In this document: positions 31,398 to 38,975 of the stretch, one piece after another
How positions within the stretch are numbered: the stretch's first letter is position 1
How the letters are laid out: each line of letters begins with the position of its first letter
Origin: CAZRIE01 sp964600075
GTDB taxonomy: Bacteria > Bacteroidota > Bacteroidia > Flavobacteriales > Flavobacteriaceae
Length of the DNA: 45,982 nucleotides
NCBI GenBank assembly: GCA_964600075.1
Contig: CAZRIE010000023.1
Location: forward strand, 1-45,982
Direction of reading: 5' to 3'
Position numbers and translations under genes: made by a program
Notes under the pieces: generated by a model
What the model was told of the DNA's origin: nothing
What the model saw: only the letters and a program-made list of their open reading frames with translations
Database searches by the model: none

Positions 31398-31416
31398 ATT
31401 CTAAAGCCTAGAATCA
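31398..31416. repeat. Small hairpin GATTCTA-aagcc-TAGAATC
   Basis: Seven-pair perfect stem just upstream of the sulfite reductase gene, next to AGAGTCTAGACC words. Possibly an intercistronic processing or repeat element. Confidence 0.45.
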
Positions 31417-31445
31417 AGAGTCTAGACCAATACTTTTATATTTTT

Positions 31446-31462
31446 CCTATAGGTTTAATAGG
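31446..31462 (-). promoter_or_regulatory. Putative Rrf2-type operator, copy C
   Basis: Minus strand CCTATTAAACCTATAGG, a near match to the two copies upstream of the cys operon (CTAyTAAATykATAGGG). It lies between cysN and the sulfite reductase gene and suggests an internal regulated promoter. No clear -7 box follows. Confidence 0.5.
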
Positions 31463-31520
31463 CATTATTTTGATTGTGATTTAAAGATTCCCGCCTTCGC
31501 ATGAATGACAAAAACCTCTT

Positions 31521-32768
31521 TTAATTTATAAAACCTGCCCCTACGGTACTATTCGTCTGTGTGTCAATCAAAATAAACGAGCCATTGGTACGATGGTTCT
31601 TAAATTTATCGTAAAAAATGGGCTTGTTCAACTTGAAGGTTACCTTGGCGATATCGTTCATGCCTAAACCATCAACTTCAGTATCGATACCCGAATAATC
31701 AGGGTTAATTTTATGATGTATGTTATCGACTTTAGCCAAAACTTTATTCACACCATGCTGTACAACATATTTCTTGCCGCCAATAAATTTCTCTGAATCC
31801 ATCCAAGAAATGGTTGCCGTGAACTGCTTGTCGATGGTTGGCAAATCACCTACCTTAACCAACATATCGCCCCTGCTCAAATTGATTTCGTCTTCTAAGG
31901 TGATTGTTACCGATGAACGTCTTGAGGCGGTTTGATATTTTCTATCATGAAAATAGATTTCTTTGATTTTTGATCTGGTTTGTGACGGTAACGCCACCAC
32001 CTCATCACCCACGCTTAGTTCTCCACCATAAACTTTACCGGCAAATCCTCTGAAATCGTGAAAATCTTCGGTCTTCGGACGGATAACGTATTGCACCGGA
32101 AATCTTGGTGTTCCTACATTAGATACTGCTGCCAAATCTAAACTCTCCAAATGTTCCAATAAGGTTTCGCCTTCGTACCAAGGCATATTTTTAGATTTGT
32201 TGACCACATTATCCCCTTTCAAGGCGCTGACCGGAATGAAAGTGATTTTCTGATCTTGATAGTCGCGTTTCGCCATCAATTGTTCAAAATCGGATTTTAT
32301 TTCATCATATATTTCCTGAGAAAAATCAACTAAATCCATTTTGTTTATGGCTACGACAACCTCTTTAACTCTCAAAAGATTATTAATAAAAAAATGTCGA
32401 TTGGTCTGTTCAATGACGCCCTTTCTCGCATCTATAAGAATAATAGCGGCTTGAGAGGTCGAAGCCCCCGTCACCATATTTCTGGTGTATTCAACATGCC
32501 CAGGAGTGTCAGCAATGATATAACTTTTCGTATCGGTTGAAAAGTAGATATGCGCCACATCAATGGTAATACCTTGTTCACGTTCGGCCACAAGACCATC
32601 TGTTGCTAAAGAAAAGTCAAGGTAATCATACCCGTTCTTTTTACTTGTTTTTTCAATGGCCTCCAATTTGTCAGAGGTCAATGACTTGGTATCGTAGAGC
32701 AATCGACCGATCAAAGTACTTTTTCCATCGTCTACACTTCCTGCAGTTGCTATTTTTAAAACTTCCAT
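31521..32768 (-). CDS. cysN: Sulfate adenylyltransferase subunit 1 (GTPase)
   Basis: CysN is the GTPase that drives formation of adenosine 5'-phosphosulfate by CysD. Its EF-Tu-like G domain shows G1 AGSVDDGKST (residues 9-18), the switch segment EREQGITIDVAH, G3 DTPGHVEYT, G4 NKMD and G5-like VSALKGD; two beta-barrel domains follow to residue 415. There is no C-terminal CysC (APS kinase) domain. 83 bp lie between cysD and cysN, filled with iterated CAGTAGGCAG and ACTGCG words. Part of the minus-strand sulfate operon. Confidence 0.95.
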   Translation of the reverse strand: MEVLKIATAGSVDDGKSTLIGRLLYDTKSLTSDKLEAIEKTSKKNGYDYLDFSLATDGLVAEREQGITIDVAHIYFSTDTKSYIIADTPGHVEYTRNMVTGASTSQAAIILIDARKGVIEQTNRHFFINNLLRVKEVVVAINKMDLVDFSQEIYDEIKSDFEQLMAKRDYQDQKITFIPVSALKGDNVVNKSKNMPWYEGETLLEHLESLDLAAVSNVGTPRFPVQYVIRPKTEDFHDFRGFAGKVYGGELSVGDEVVALPSQTRSKIKEIYFHDRKYQTASRRSSVTITLEDEINLSRGDMLVKVGDLPTIDKQFTATISWMDSEKFIGGKKYVVQHGVNKVLAKVDNIHHKINPDYSGIDTEVDGLGMNDIAKVTFKLNKPIFYDKFKNHRTNGSFILIDTQTNSTVGAGFIN

Positions 32769-32850
32769 ATTTTTTTAGTATCAGTAGGCAGCAGCAGTAG
32801 GCAGTAAATACAGTTTTTAGACTGCGCACTGCGACTGAGAACTGCGAGCT
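32769..32850. repeat. Iterated 'CAGTAGGCAG' and 'ACTGCGAACTGCG' words
   Basis: The cysD-cysN gap consists of CAGTAGGCAGCAGCAGTAGG words and ACTGCGCACTGCGACTGAGA words, the latter related to the insertion in aroA. Confidence 0.65.
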
Positions 32851-32851
32851 T

Positions 32852-33751
32852 TTAAAAGTACCCTTGTTGTTTTCTTTTTTCCATTGCCGCTTCAGAGCGC
32901 TTATCGTCGATACGTGCGCCCCTTTCAGAAATGGTGGAATCCCTAATCTCTTCGACTACAGATTCGATATCAGTCGCATCAGAGAAAACGGCCGCTGTAC
33001 AGCTCATATCACCCACGGTACGAAAACGCACCATACGTTCTAAAACTTCTTCATCTTCCTCTTGATAGACGTAATCGGAATGTGACCAGATGAGTCCGTC
33101 GCGTAAAAACACTTTTCGCTTGTGCGCAAAATAGATGGATGGGATTTCAATCTCCTCTTCTTTGATATAGGACCAAACATCCAATTCCGTCCAGTTTGAA
33201 ATCGGAAAAACCCTTACGTTCTGCCCCAATTCTATTTGACCGTTCAACATATCAAAAAGCTCGGGGCGTTGGTTACGTTCGTCCCATTGGCCAAAGTCGT
33301 CCCGTACTGAAAAAATACGTTCCTTAGCTCTAGCTTTTTCTTCATCTCTGCGGGCACCACCAATACAGGCATCGAACTTGAATTCTTCAATGGCGTCTAA
33401 CAAAGTCGTAGTCTGAAGTGAATTTCTACTCGAATAACGGCCGGATTCCTCCTTTACTTTTCCTTGGTCGATAGAATCTTGCACATTTCTTACAATAAGC
33501 TCCAGGCCCAGTTCCTCGACCAATCTATCACGGAACTCAATAGTTTCAGGAAAGTTGTGACCCGTATCAATATGCATCAAAGGAAAAGGAATCTTTGCCG
33601 GCCAGAAGGCTTTTTGTGCCAAACGCACCAATGTTATCGAATCTTTTCCGCCAGAAAACAGGAGTACAGGGCGTTCGAATTGTGCCGCTACTTCCCGAAA
33701 AATGTATATGGCCTCATTTTCTAAAGCGTTTATATGTGATGTGTCTTTCAT
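32852..33751 (-). CDS. cysD: Sulfate adenylyltransferase subunit 2
   Basis: CysD is the ATP-pyrophosphatase subunit of the CysDN ATP sulfurylase. The PP-loop is LLFSGGKDSITLVRLA near residue 35; further hallmarks are PLMHIDTGHNFPETIEFRD, GGARRDEEKARAKERIFS, VFPISNWTELDVW and the C-terminal RGARIDDKRSEAAMEKRK. Start ATG at 33751 gives MKDTSHINALENEAIYIFRE and 299 residues; a TTG six codons upstream is less likely. Follows cysH at 91 bp in the same direction. Confidence 0.96.
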   Translation of the reverse strand: MKDTSHINALENEAIYIFREVAAQFERPVLLFSGGKDSITLVRLAQKAFWPAKIPFPLMHIDTGHNFPETIEFRDRLVEELGLELIVRNVQDSIDQGKVKEESGRYSSRNSLQTTTLLDAIEEFKFDACIGGARRDEEKARAKERIFSVRDDFGQWDERNQRPELFDMLNGQIELGQNVRVFPISNWTELDVWSYIKEEEIEIPSIYFAHKRKVFLRDGLIWSHSDYVYQEEDEEVLERMVRFRTVGDMSCTAAVFSDATDIESVVEEIRDSTISERGARIDDKRSEAAMEKRKQQGYF

Positions 33752-33842
33752 AATAAAATTCAAGTTCAAATGTCAAGCTCAAATACCAAAATCAGAAGTT
33801 CAATTCCGCAAAAAAAAATATTGTGTTTGTGTTTGTTTTTTT

Positions 33843-34466
33843 CTAGGTGTGTAACCCACATTCCCGATTCTCCAGAACCTTGGTGGGGTCAAAATATTTA
33901 TGCTCGTTAGGTAATTTTCGTTCTTTTAAATAGACATCCAACTGGGTATCGCTCCAATAATAAAACGGACTCACTTTTAAAACACCGTCTTTACTCAAGC
34001 TTAAAATATCTAAGGAATCGCGCAAGGCGGTTTGTCCTTTTCTTAGGTTTGTAAACCAGACATCTGTTTTATGTGCTGCCATTGCCCTTTTGAAGGGTTC
34101 CAATTTCACTTGTTCGGTAAATTTGGCATGACGGGGGTCATCAATCTGTGGAATTCCCATCACTGCATCACGATTCGCAGCCGTCTGTTTGGGCACGTAC
34201 AAATCAATATTCAAATTCAGTCTTTCTATCAATTCTTCGGCATGTTTATAAGTGTTGGGTGTGTTATAGCCCGTATCGCACCAAACTACCGGAATATCAT
34301 TTTTGACTTCTGAAACAGCGTATAATATTGCAACTTCATAGGGACGAAAATTAGTAGTCACAACTGCCTTTTTGGAATTTTTTACTGCCCACGACACAAT
34401 TTCAGTAGGTGGAATACCTTTGAACTGCGCATTCAATTTCTTTATTGACTCTTGTGAAAATCCCAT
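33843..34466 (-). CDS. cysH: Phosphoadenosine phosphosulfate (PAPS) reductase family protein
   Basis: CysH reduces activated sulfate (PAPS or APS) to sulfite with thioredoxin. This 207-residue protein shows VVWCDTGYNTPNTYKHAEEL, WFTNLRKGQTALRDS, VLKVSPFYYWSD and the catalytic C-terminal ECGLH motif. The four cysteines (CC...CxxC) that ligate the [4Fe-4S] cluster in APS reductases are absent, so by family rules it should prefer PAPS, yet no APS kinase gene (cysC) is visible in the window. The ATG at 34466 gives MGFSQESIKKLN; a TTG two codons upstream is possible. It starts 11 bp after the DUF2061 gene stop. Confidence 0.93.
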   Translation of the reverse strand: MGFSQESIKKLNAQFKGIPPTEIVSWAVKNSKKAVVTTNFRPYEVAILYAVSEVKNDIPVVWCDTGYNTPNTYKHAEELIERLNLNIDLYVPKQTAANRDAVMGIPQIDDPRHAKFTEQVKLEPFKRAMAAHKTDVWFTNLRKGQTALRDSLDILSLSKDGVLKVSPFYYWSDTQLDVYLKERKLPNEHKYFDPTKVLENRECGLHT

Positions 34467-34477
34467 ATCCAACTTAT

Positions 34478-34741
34478 TTATTTACCCCAATTAATTTTGT
34501 TCCAAATGCGTTCGTGAAAGAAGTAAAGAAACATTTTAGTAACGAAGTCTATAGACGCAATTGAGGCGGCTATAGCGACTTCACCAATTAATAAATAGGA
34601 AATAAGTAAGGTGTCTAAAGTTCCTATTACCCTCCAGCTGACAGCCTTGGCTACGCTGCGTATGGGTTTCTCCGATTCTTTATCTTCCGAATACTTCTTT
34701 CTAGAAGCTCGTTTGTCTAAAATTAATTGGTCTACAATCAT
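34478..34741 (-). CDS. DUF2061 small membrane protein
   Basis: An 87-residue protein of the DUF2061 family: a charged N-terminus (residues 1-30), then SVAKAVSWRVIGTLDTLLIS with the family's KAxSWRxxGTxDT motif, a transmembrane segment (LLISYLLIGEVAIAASIAS) and an amphipathic FVTKMFLYFFHERIWNKI tail. Function is unknown. It is the first gene of the sulfate assimilation operon, 11 bp before cysH; members of this family often sit with cys genes in Bacteroidetes and proteobacteria (from memory). Directly downstream of the predicted regulated promoter. Confidence 0.9.
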   Translation of the reverse strand: MIVDQLILDKRASRKKYSEDKESEKPIRSVAKAVSWRVIGTLDTLLISYLLIGEVAIAASIASIDFVTKMFLYFFHERIWNKINWGK

Positions 34742-34759
34742 TAATTTCTATTAACCTAA

Positions 34760-34782
34760 TTACCCTATCAATTTAATAGAGT
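34760..34782 (-). promoter_or_regulatory. Putative Rrf2-type operator, copy B
   Basis: Minus strand ACTCTATTAAATTGATAGGG followed by TAA, with the dyad CTAT-N7-ATAG. It directly follows the -7 box at 34786-34793, so a bound repressor would cover the transcription start. Copy A lies exactly 80 bp upstream with 19 of 23 bases identical. Confidence 0.65.
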
Positions 34783-34785
34783 AAA

Positions 34786-34793
34786 CAAAAATA
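34786..34793 (-). promoter_or_regulatory. -7 box of the cys operon promoter (TATTTTTG)
   Basis: Perfect TAnnTTTG on the minus strand, identical to the gldA box. No TTG is present at the normal -33 distance, which would fit a promoter needing or resisting a regulator. Confidence 0.6.
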
Positions 34794-34839
34794 GCATAAA
34801 TTTATTGTCTTGGTCGAGGATTTTCAAAAGAATTTACTT

Positions 34840-34862
34840 TTACCCTATAGATTTAGTAGATT
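34840..34862 (-). promoter_or_regulatory. Putative Rrf2-type operator, copy A
   Basis: Minus strand AATCTACTAAATCTATAGGG followed by TAA. Same motif as copies B and C. Located about 60-80 bases upstream of the predicted transcription start of the cys operon. Confidence 0.65.
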
Positions 34863-34966
34863 AATAATAAAATGGATGTGAAATTGAAAATAATATAAGG
34901 ATTTCGAAGAAATCTTGAAAAATTCAAGATATAAAAGGTTCCAACCTACACTGGCCCAATAAAAAA

Positions 34967-35377
34967 TCAGATAATTAAGTCTGCCAAGGTATTGTTGCGA
35001 TAGATTTCGAGATTGGCATCCCTTACCATAAGCATCAATTTATGCACTGAACAAGAATCTTCGTCAGGGCAATCCGTACATTTTTCGTAGAAATTCAAAC
35101 TAACGCAGGGTACCATTGAAATTGGGCCTTCGAGCACCCGCATCACATCGGTCATTAGAACCTCCTTTGGGTTTTTAATCAAATAATATCCCCCACCCTT
35201 TCCTTTTTTTGAACCTAAAAATCCTGTTTTTCTTAGGGACAATAGAATACTTTCCAAAAATTTTTGGGATATATTCTCATGTTGTGCGATTTCGGAAATC
35301 TGCACAGGCTTGACATCTTTTTGGGAAGCCAAATAGGTCAATGCCTTTAAGCCATATTTCGTCTTTTTGGAGAGCAT
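34967..35377 (-). CDS. Rrf2-family transcriptional regulator, probable regulator of sulfate assimilation
   Basis: A 136-residue winged-helix protein. The N-terminus MLSKKTKYGLKALTYLA and the recognition region ISQKFLESILLSLRKTGFLGSKKGKGGGYYL are typical Rrf2. Cysteines C91, C100, C103, C109 and His112 lie in the loop where IscR-type members bind an Fe-S cluster; the spacing C100-x2-C103-x5-C109-x2-H112 resembles the IscR ligand set, so cluster sensing is plausible. Alternatively it could sense O-acetylserine like CymR. It lies just upstream of the DUF2061-cysHDN operon on the same strand with two repeated operator-like sites in between. Direct evidence of regulon is lacking. Confidence 0.9.
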   Translation of the reverse strand: MLSKKTKYGLKALTYLASQKDVKPVQISEIAQHENISQKFLESILLSLRKTGFLGSKKGKGGGYYLIKNPKEVLMTDVMRVLEGPISMVPCVSLNFYEKCTDCPDEDSCSVHKLMLMVRDANLEIYRNNTLADLII

Positions 35378-35464
35378 ATTGCTAAGATAGGGAAAATTGG
35401 GAAATGGTGTTTGGCAGTTCGCCTGAACTTAAATAGCGTTCTGTGGAAGCTACTCTAATTTAAA

Positions 35465-35502
35465 AAATCACAGGCAAGAAAAATCTCCATTGCCTGTGAT
35501 TT
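35465..35502. promoter_or_regulatory. 13-bp perfect inverted repeat upstream of the Rrf2 gene
   Basis: AAATCACAGGCAA (35465-35477) is exactly inverted at 35490-35502 with a 12-base loop. On the minus strand the stem is followed by TTTTTTAAATT, like a terminator, 88 bases before the Rrf2 ATG. No gene lies upstream on that strand, so it may be a leader attenuator or the end of a small RNA. Confidence 0.55.
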
Positions 35503-35864
35503 CTGTAGTCTATTAGAAATAGTATTAAGAACTTTTGATTCGGAATATATTTTTATCATTTTTCGGTCTTACGCCTTAGACAGAAATTAGTATACAAGAA
35601 AGCGATTATTGTCGAAATCTTATCCCCAAAAAATGTTAAGAATGGAATGAATACCCCGAACGCCAGTTTTTCTAGTGTAATGGCCAAATACTTCTGCCGG
35701 AAGTCTATAACTATTGGGCGAAAAAGAGGCTCTTATAGTACACATAGCTTGTTAGTAATTTGTAAAATAGTGTTGCCGTTTTGTAAGAAATTGTTTGTAT
35801 TATGTGTTTTGGATGGTCATAAATTTCGTAATTTCAACATATTCAAACACGTTATATCAGAATC
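35503..35864. other. Divergent intergenic region between Rrf2 and iorA
   Basis: About 360 bases, AT-rich, no supported gene and no full TTG/TAnnTTTG promoter. The iorA promoter must lie here on the plus strand. A minus-strand 34-codon frame begins at about 35562 and overlaps the inverted repeat; not convincing as a gene. Confidence 0.5.
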
Positions 35865-36329
35865 ATGGCAAATTTCAATTTAAACATCAACGGAAAAACC
35901 CAGCAAATAGAAGTTGACCCTACTACACCAATGCTCTGGGTATTGCGAGACCACTTCAAACTAGTCGGGACAAAATTCGGTTGCGGTATCGCGCAGTGTG
36001 GTGCCTGCACCATACATTTAGAAGACAATGCGGTGCGTTCTTGTCAACTGCCAGTCTCGGCAGTTGGCGATAAGGCTATTACCACAATAGAAGGGCTATC
36101 GGAAAACGGTGACCACCCGGTCCAAAAAGCTTGGCTGGAGGAAGACGTTTACCAATGTGGTTATTGCCAAGCAGGTCAAATCATGAATGCCAGCGCATTT
36201 TTAAAAAGCAACCCCAATCCGAGCGATACCGAAATCGAAGCGGCTATGAACGGTAACATTTGCCGTTGTGGAACGTACACAAGAATCAAGAAAGCAATTA
36301 AAAAAGCTGCGAGTTCAGAAAACGTTTGA
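35865..36329 (+). CDS. Isoquinoline 1-oxidoreductase alpha-like (2Fe-2S) subunit of a xanthine-oxidase-family enzyme
   Basis: A 154-residue electron-transfer subunit with two [2Fe-2S] sites. The plant-type cluster uses C40, C45, C48 and C60 (GCGIAQCGACTIHLED...SCQLP); the second uses C98, C101, C133 and C135 (QCGYCQAGQIM and NICRCGTY). No signal peptide: such subunits are exported, if at all, with their partner. It lies 31 bp upstream of the large molybdopterin subunit gene. In this family electrons pass from the molybdenum site through these clusters to a cytochrome or other acceptor. Substrate is unknown; the isoquinoline name is by family only. Confidence 0.92.
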   Translation: MANFNLNINGKTQQIEVDPTTPMLWVLRDHFKLVGTKFGCGIAQCGACTIHLEDNAVRSCQLPVSAVGDKAITTIEGLSENGDHPVQKAWLEEDVYQCGYCQAGQIMNASAFLKSNPNPSDTEIEAAMNGNICRCGTYTRIKKAIKKAASSENV

Positions 36330-36360
36330 AAATTGCTAGCACCTCTAAAAAACAAAGAAA

Positions 36361-38565
36361 ATGACACTCGTAAAAACAACATATAACAGACGTTCCTTTT
36401 TAAAAAGCTCTACCCTCGCCGGTGGTGGAATGCTACTTAGCTTTAGCTGGTTGGCCTCTTGCAAGCCCACTCCTGAGCAAATAAAAAGCATGCCAAAAGA
36501 ATGGTTCAATCTCAACGGTTTTCTTAAAATCGGCGATAATGGTATGGTGACCATCATGTCGCCCAATCCTGAAATCGGTCAAAACGTAAAAACGGCAATG
36601 CCAATGATCGTTGCCGAAGAATTGGATGTTGACTGGAATGATGTACTCGTTGAACAAGCCCCGTTAAATACTGATATTTTCACACGACAACTGGCAGGTG
36701 GCAGCCAATCCATACGTCATGGATGGGAATCTCTGCGCATGGCCGGAGCTACGGCTAGGCACATGTTAATTGCCTCAGCGGCTGCATCATGGCAGGTTCC
36801 TGCCGAAGAAATCACAACGGATGCTGGAGTGCTTTCTCATAAGGCTTCCAATAAGTCTGCTGGTTACGGTGAAATGGCTTCCACTGCTGCGGGTCTTGAA
36901 ATTCCTGAAGAAGTAGCCCTTAAAGAAATAAAAGATTTTAAAATTATTGGTACCGATCGAAAAAACGTCGACGGACCCGACATCGTGACCGGAAAACCTT
37001 TGTTTGGATTGGATATTCAAGAAGAAGGCATGCTTACGGCTATGATTGTACACCCCCCAGCTTTTGGGATGAAGTATAAGTCAATGGATGCCGAATCGGT
37101 TAAATCAATGCCGGGCATCAAAGATGTTTTTCCTGTTGAAGTCTACCCTGAAGGTGTTGAAAAGCAGTGGTCCGATGGAGGTGGCATCGCGCAGTTGGTC
37201 GCCGTCGTAGGTGAGTCTACTTGGCAGTGTATACAAGCAAAAAAAGCATTGACTGTGGAGTGGGAAGAATCTTCCCCTCTTGAAAGCAGTGCAAATCACG
37301 ATAAGGCTTTGACCGAGTTGTTAAATACCGTACCGGCGGCGCCCGCACGTAAAGACGGTGATGTGAATAAAGCCTTCAAAAATGCCGCTAAGTTGGTAGA
37401 ACGCACCTATAGCGCTCCTTTCTTGGCACATAACACCATGGAGCCGATGAATTTTTTCGCACATGTAACAGCTGAAAAGGCAGAACTGAAAGGCCCTGTT
37501 CAAACACCAGAGTTCCTTGAAAAAACTTTAGCTGCGGTTTTGGATATGCCGGTTGAAAAAATCGACATCGCAATGACCCGTATGGGAGGAGGTTTTGGCC
37601 GTCGACTTTACGGACACTTCGGAGTTGAGGCAGCGGTGATTTCCAAAAAAATACAGGCTCCCATTAAATTGGTCTATACCCGTGAAGATGATATGACACA
37701 GGGTACATATCGACCTGCATATAAAGTTCGCTACAAAGCGGCTTTGGATGAAAATAACAAATTAATTGCTTGGCATGTCAGAGGAGTCGGTGCAAATGAC
37801 GATTTGGTTTTTGAGAACCGTTTTCCTGCTGGTGCCGTTGACAATTATTTGGCAGAAAAACATAAATTGAATTCCAATGTCACTACCGGTGCTTGGAGAG
37901 CTCCTCGGTCGAACTTTATCGCGGGTGCTGAGCAATCCTTTATGGATGAGGTGGCAGAACTTGCTGGAAAAGACCCTATAGAATTCCGGTTGGAATTGTT
38001 TGATCGCGCTATTACTGATCCTGTTGGGGACCCTGAGAAAAATGATTACGACCCCGAACGCTATGCAGGCGTGCTAAAGCTAGTAAAAGAAAAATCTGGT
38101 TGGGGCAACGGTGCCAATAATAACTTATCTCGCGGTGTTTCATCGTATTATTGCCATAACTCCTATGTAGCTCAGGTGCTTGACCTTGAGATGGATGGCA
38201 ATACACCCAAAGTTCAGAAAGTATGGTGTGCCGTAGACTGCGGTATTGTCATAAATCCTATAAGCGCGAGAAACCAAATCGAAGGGGGCATTATCGATGG
38301 TATCGGCCATGCCACTTATAGCCAAATGACCTTCAAAGATGGTAGACCCGAACAAATGAATTTCGATAAATATCAATTGATAAGGCAAAAGCAAGCGCCC
38401 AAAGAAATTGTGTCCTTCTTCGTAGACAATGGAATCGACCCTACAGGATTGGGTGAACCGTCATTACCACCGATTATGGGAGCTTTAGCAAACGCATTGT
38501 ATAAAGCTACAGGAAAGCGACATTACAATCAGCCGTATATTTCTGAAAAACAGGTGATAGGATAA
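36361..38565 (+). CDS. Molybdopterin-dependent isoquinoline 1-oxidoreductase beta-like subunit, Tat-exported
   Basis: A 734-residue catalytic subunit of the xanthine dehydrogenase superfamily. The N-terminus YNRRSFLKSSTLAGGGMLLS is a twin-arginine signal, with LASC just after it, so a Tat-exported, possibly lipid-anchored, periplasmic enzyme. Molybdopterin-binding segments: TRQLAGGSQSIRHGWESLR, MGGGFGRRLYGHFGVEAAV, GAWRAPRSNFIAGAEQSF, and the C-terminal GLGEPSLPP with the catalytic Glu. Two aldehyde-oxidase-like halves are visible. The usual substrates of such enzymes are N-heterocycles or aldehydes. A good terminator follows. Cofactor biosynthesis and maturation genes are not adjacent. Confidence 0.92.
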   Translation: MTLVKTTYNRRSFLKSSTLAGGGMLLSFSWLASCKPTPEQIKSMPKEWFNLNGFLKIGDNGMVTIMSPNPEIGQNVKTAMPMIVAEELDVDWNDVLVEQAPLNTDIFTRQLAGGSQSIRHGWESLRMAGATARHMLIASAAASWQVPAEEITTDAGVLSHKASNKSAGYGEMASTAAGLEIPEEVALKEIKDFKIIGTDRKNVDGPDIVTGKPLFGLDIQEEGMLTAMIVHPPAFGMKYKSMDAESVKSMPGIKDVFPVEVYPEGVEKQWSDGGGIAQLVAVVGESTWQCIQAKKALTVEWEESSPLESSANHDKALTELLNTVPAAPARKDGDVNKAFKNAAKLVERTYSAPFLAHNTMEPMNFFAHVTAEKAELKGPVQTPEFLEKTLAAVLDMPVEKIDIAMTRMGGGFGRRLYGHFGVEAAVISKKIQAPIKLVYTREDDMTQGTYRPAYKVRYKAALDENNKLIAWHVRGVGANDDLVFENRFPAGAVDNYLAEKHKLNSNVTTGAWRAPRSNFIAGAEQSFMDEVAELAGKDPIEFRLELFDRAITDPVGDPEKNDYDPERYAGVLKLVKEKSGWGNGANNNLSRGVSSYYCHNSYVAQVLDLEMDGNTPKVQKVWCAVDCGIVINPISARNQIEGGIIDGIGHATYSQMTFKDGRPEQMNFDKYQLIRQKQAPKEIVSFFVDNGIDPTGLGEPSLPPIMGALANALYKATGKRHYNQPYISEKQVIG

Positions 38566-38588
38566 ATACAACTGTGAAATTGAAAAAT

Positions 38589-38627
38589 ATGTCCCGATGA
38601 CTTCATAGTTGTCGGGACATTTTATTT
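38589..38627 (+). terminator. Intrinsic terminator of the ior operon
   Basis: ATGTCCCGA (38589-38597) pairs with TCGGGACAT (38612-38620), followed by TTTTATTTT. It lies 24 bases after the large-subunit stop codon. Confidence 0.8.
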
Positions 38628-38711
38628 TAGTCCAATTGAATCAAAACCGCCTGATACGGTTTCAAGACTATTGTGATTTTTTGAACAGTTAAAGCCCTTT
38701 AGTTGTTGGTT

Positions 38712-38751
38712 ATATCATCGACATATTCTAATCAACCGAAACCCGAACCAT
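38712..38751 (-). pseudogene. Possible decayed C-terminal fragment of a Cys/Met PLP enzyme
   Basis: Minus strand ATGGTTCGGGTTTCGGTTG ... TCGATGATAT parallels ATGGTACGCGTTTCAGTTG ... TCGATGATAT in the intact gene at 39007-39047, with one indel and an in-frame stop. It would encode MVRVSVD* instead of MVRVSVGLEHIDDI. The flanking 38752-38975 shows no further clear similarity by eye. Confidence 0.4.
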
Positions 38752-38975
38752 TCTATATGTATCCAATTTTGCCCTTTCTTAAATCTATATGATAAGAATC
38801 GGATATGATGGTGTCACTAAAAAAGCAGATAGCTCGAAAAGTGCTTCGAACTGAAAATATGTAGTCATTTGGCGAAAAAAAGATGGCAATTGGAAAATGT
38901 ATTTGAATATCCGGAATTCCGTAAAATGAAAATAGTGACGCTATTTCAGATTCTACGCTAGAAAAAGCATTCTCC

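Noticed and set aside
33985..34020. SLSKDG segment in CysH as a repeat insertion
   Set aside because: The segment matches the usual RDSLxxxSLSKDGVLKVSP region of the family, so it is native.
35457..35562. 34-codon minus-strand frame upstream of the Rrf2 gene as a real peptide gene
   Set aside because: No amino-acid bias like the Phe leader and it runs through a perfect hairpin; kept only as part of a hypothesis.
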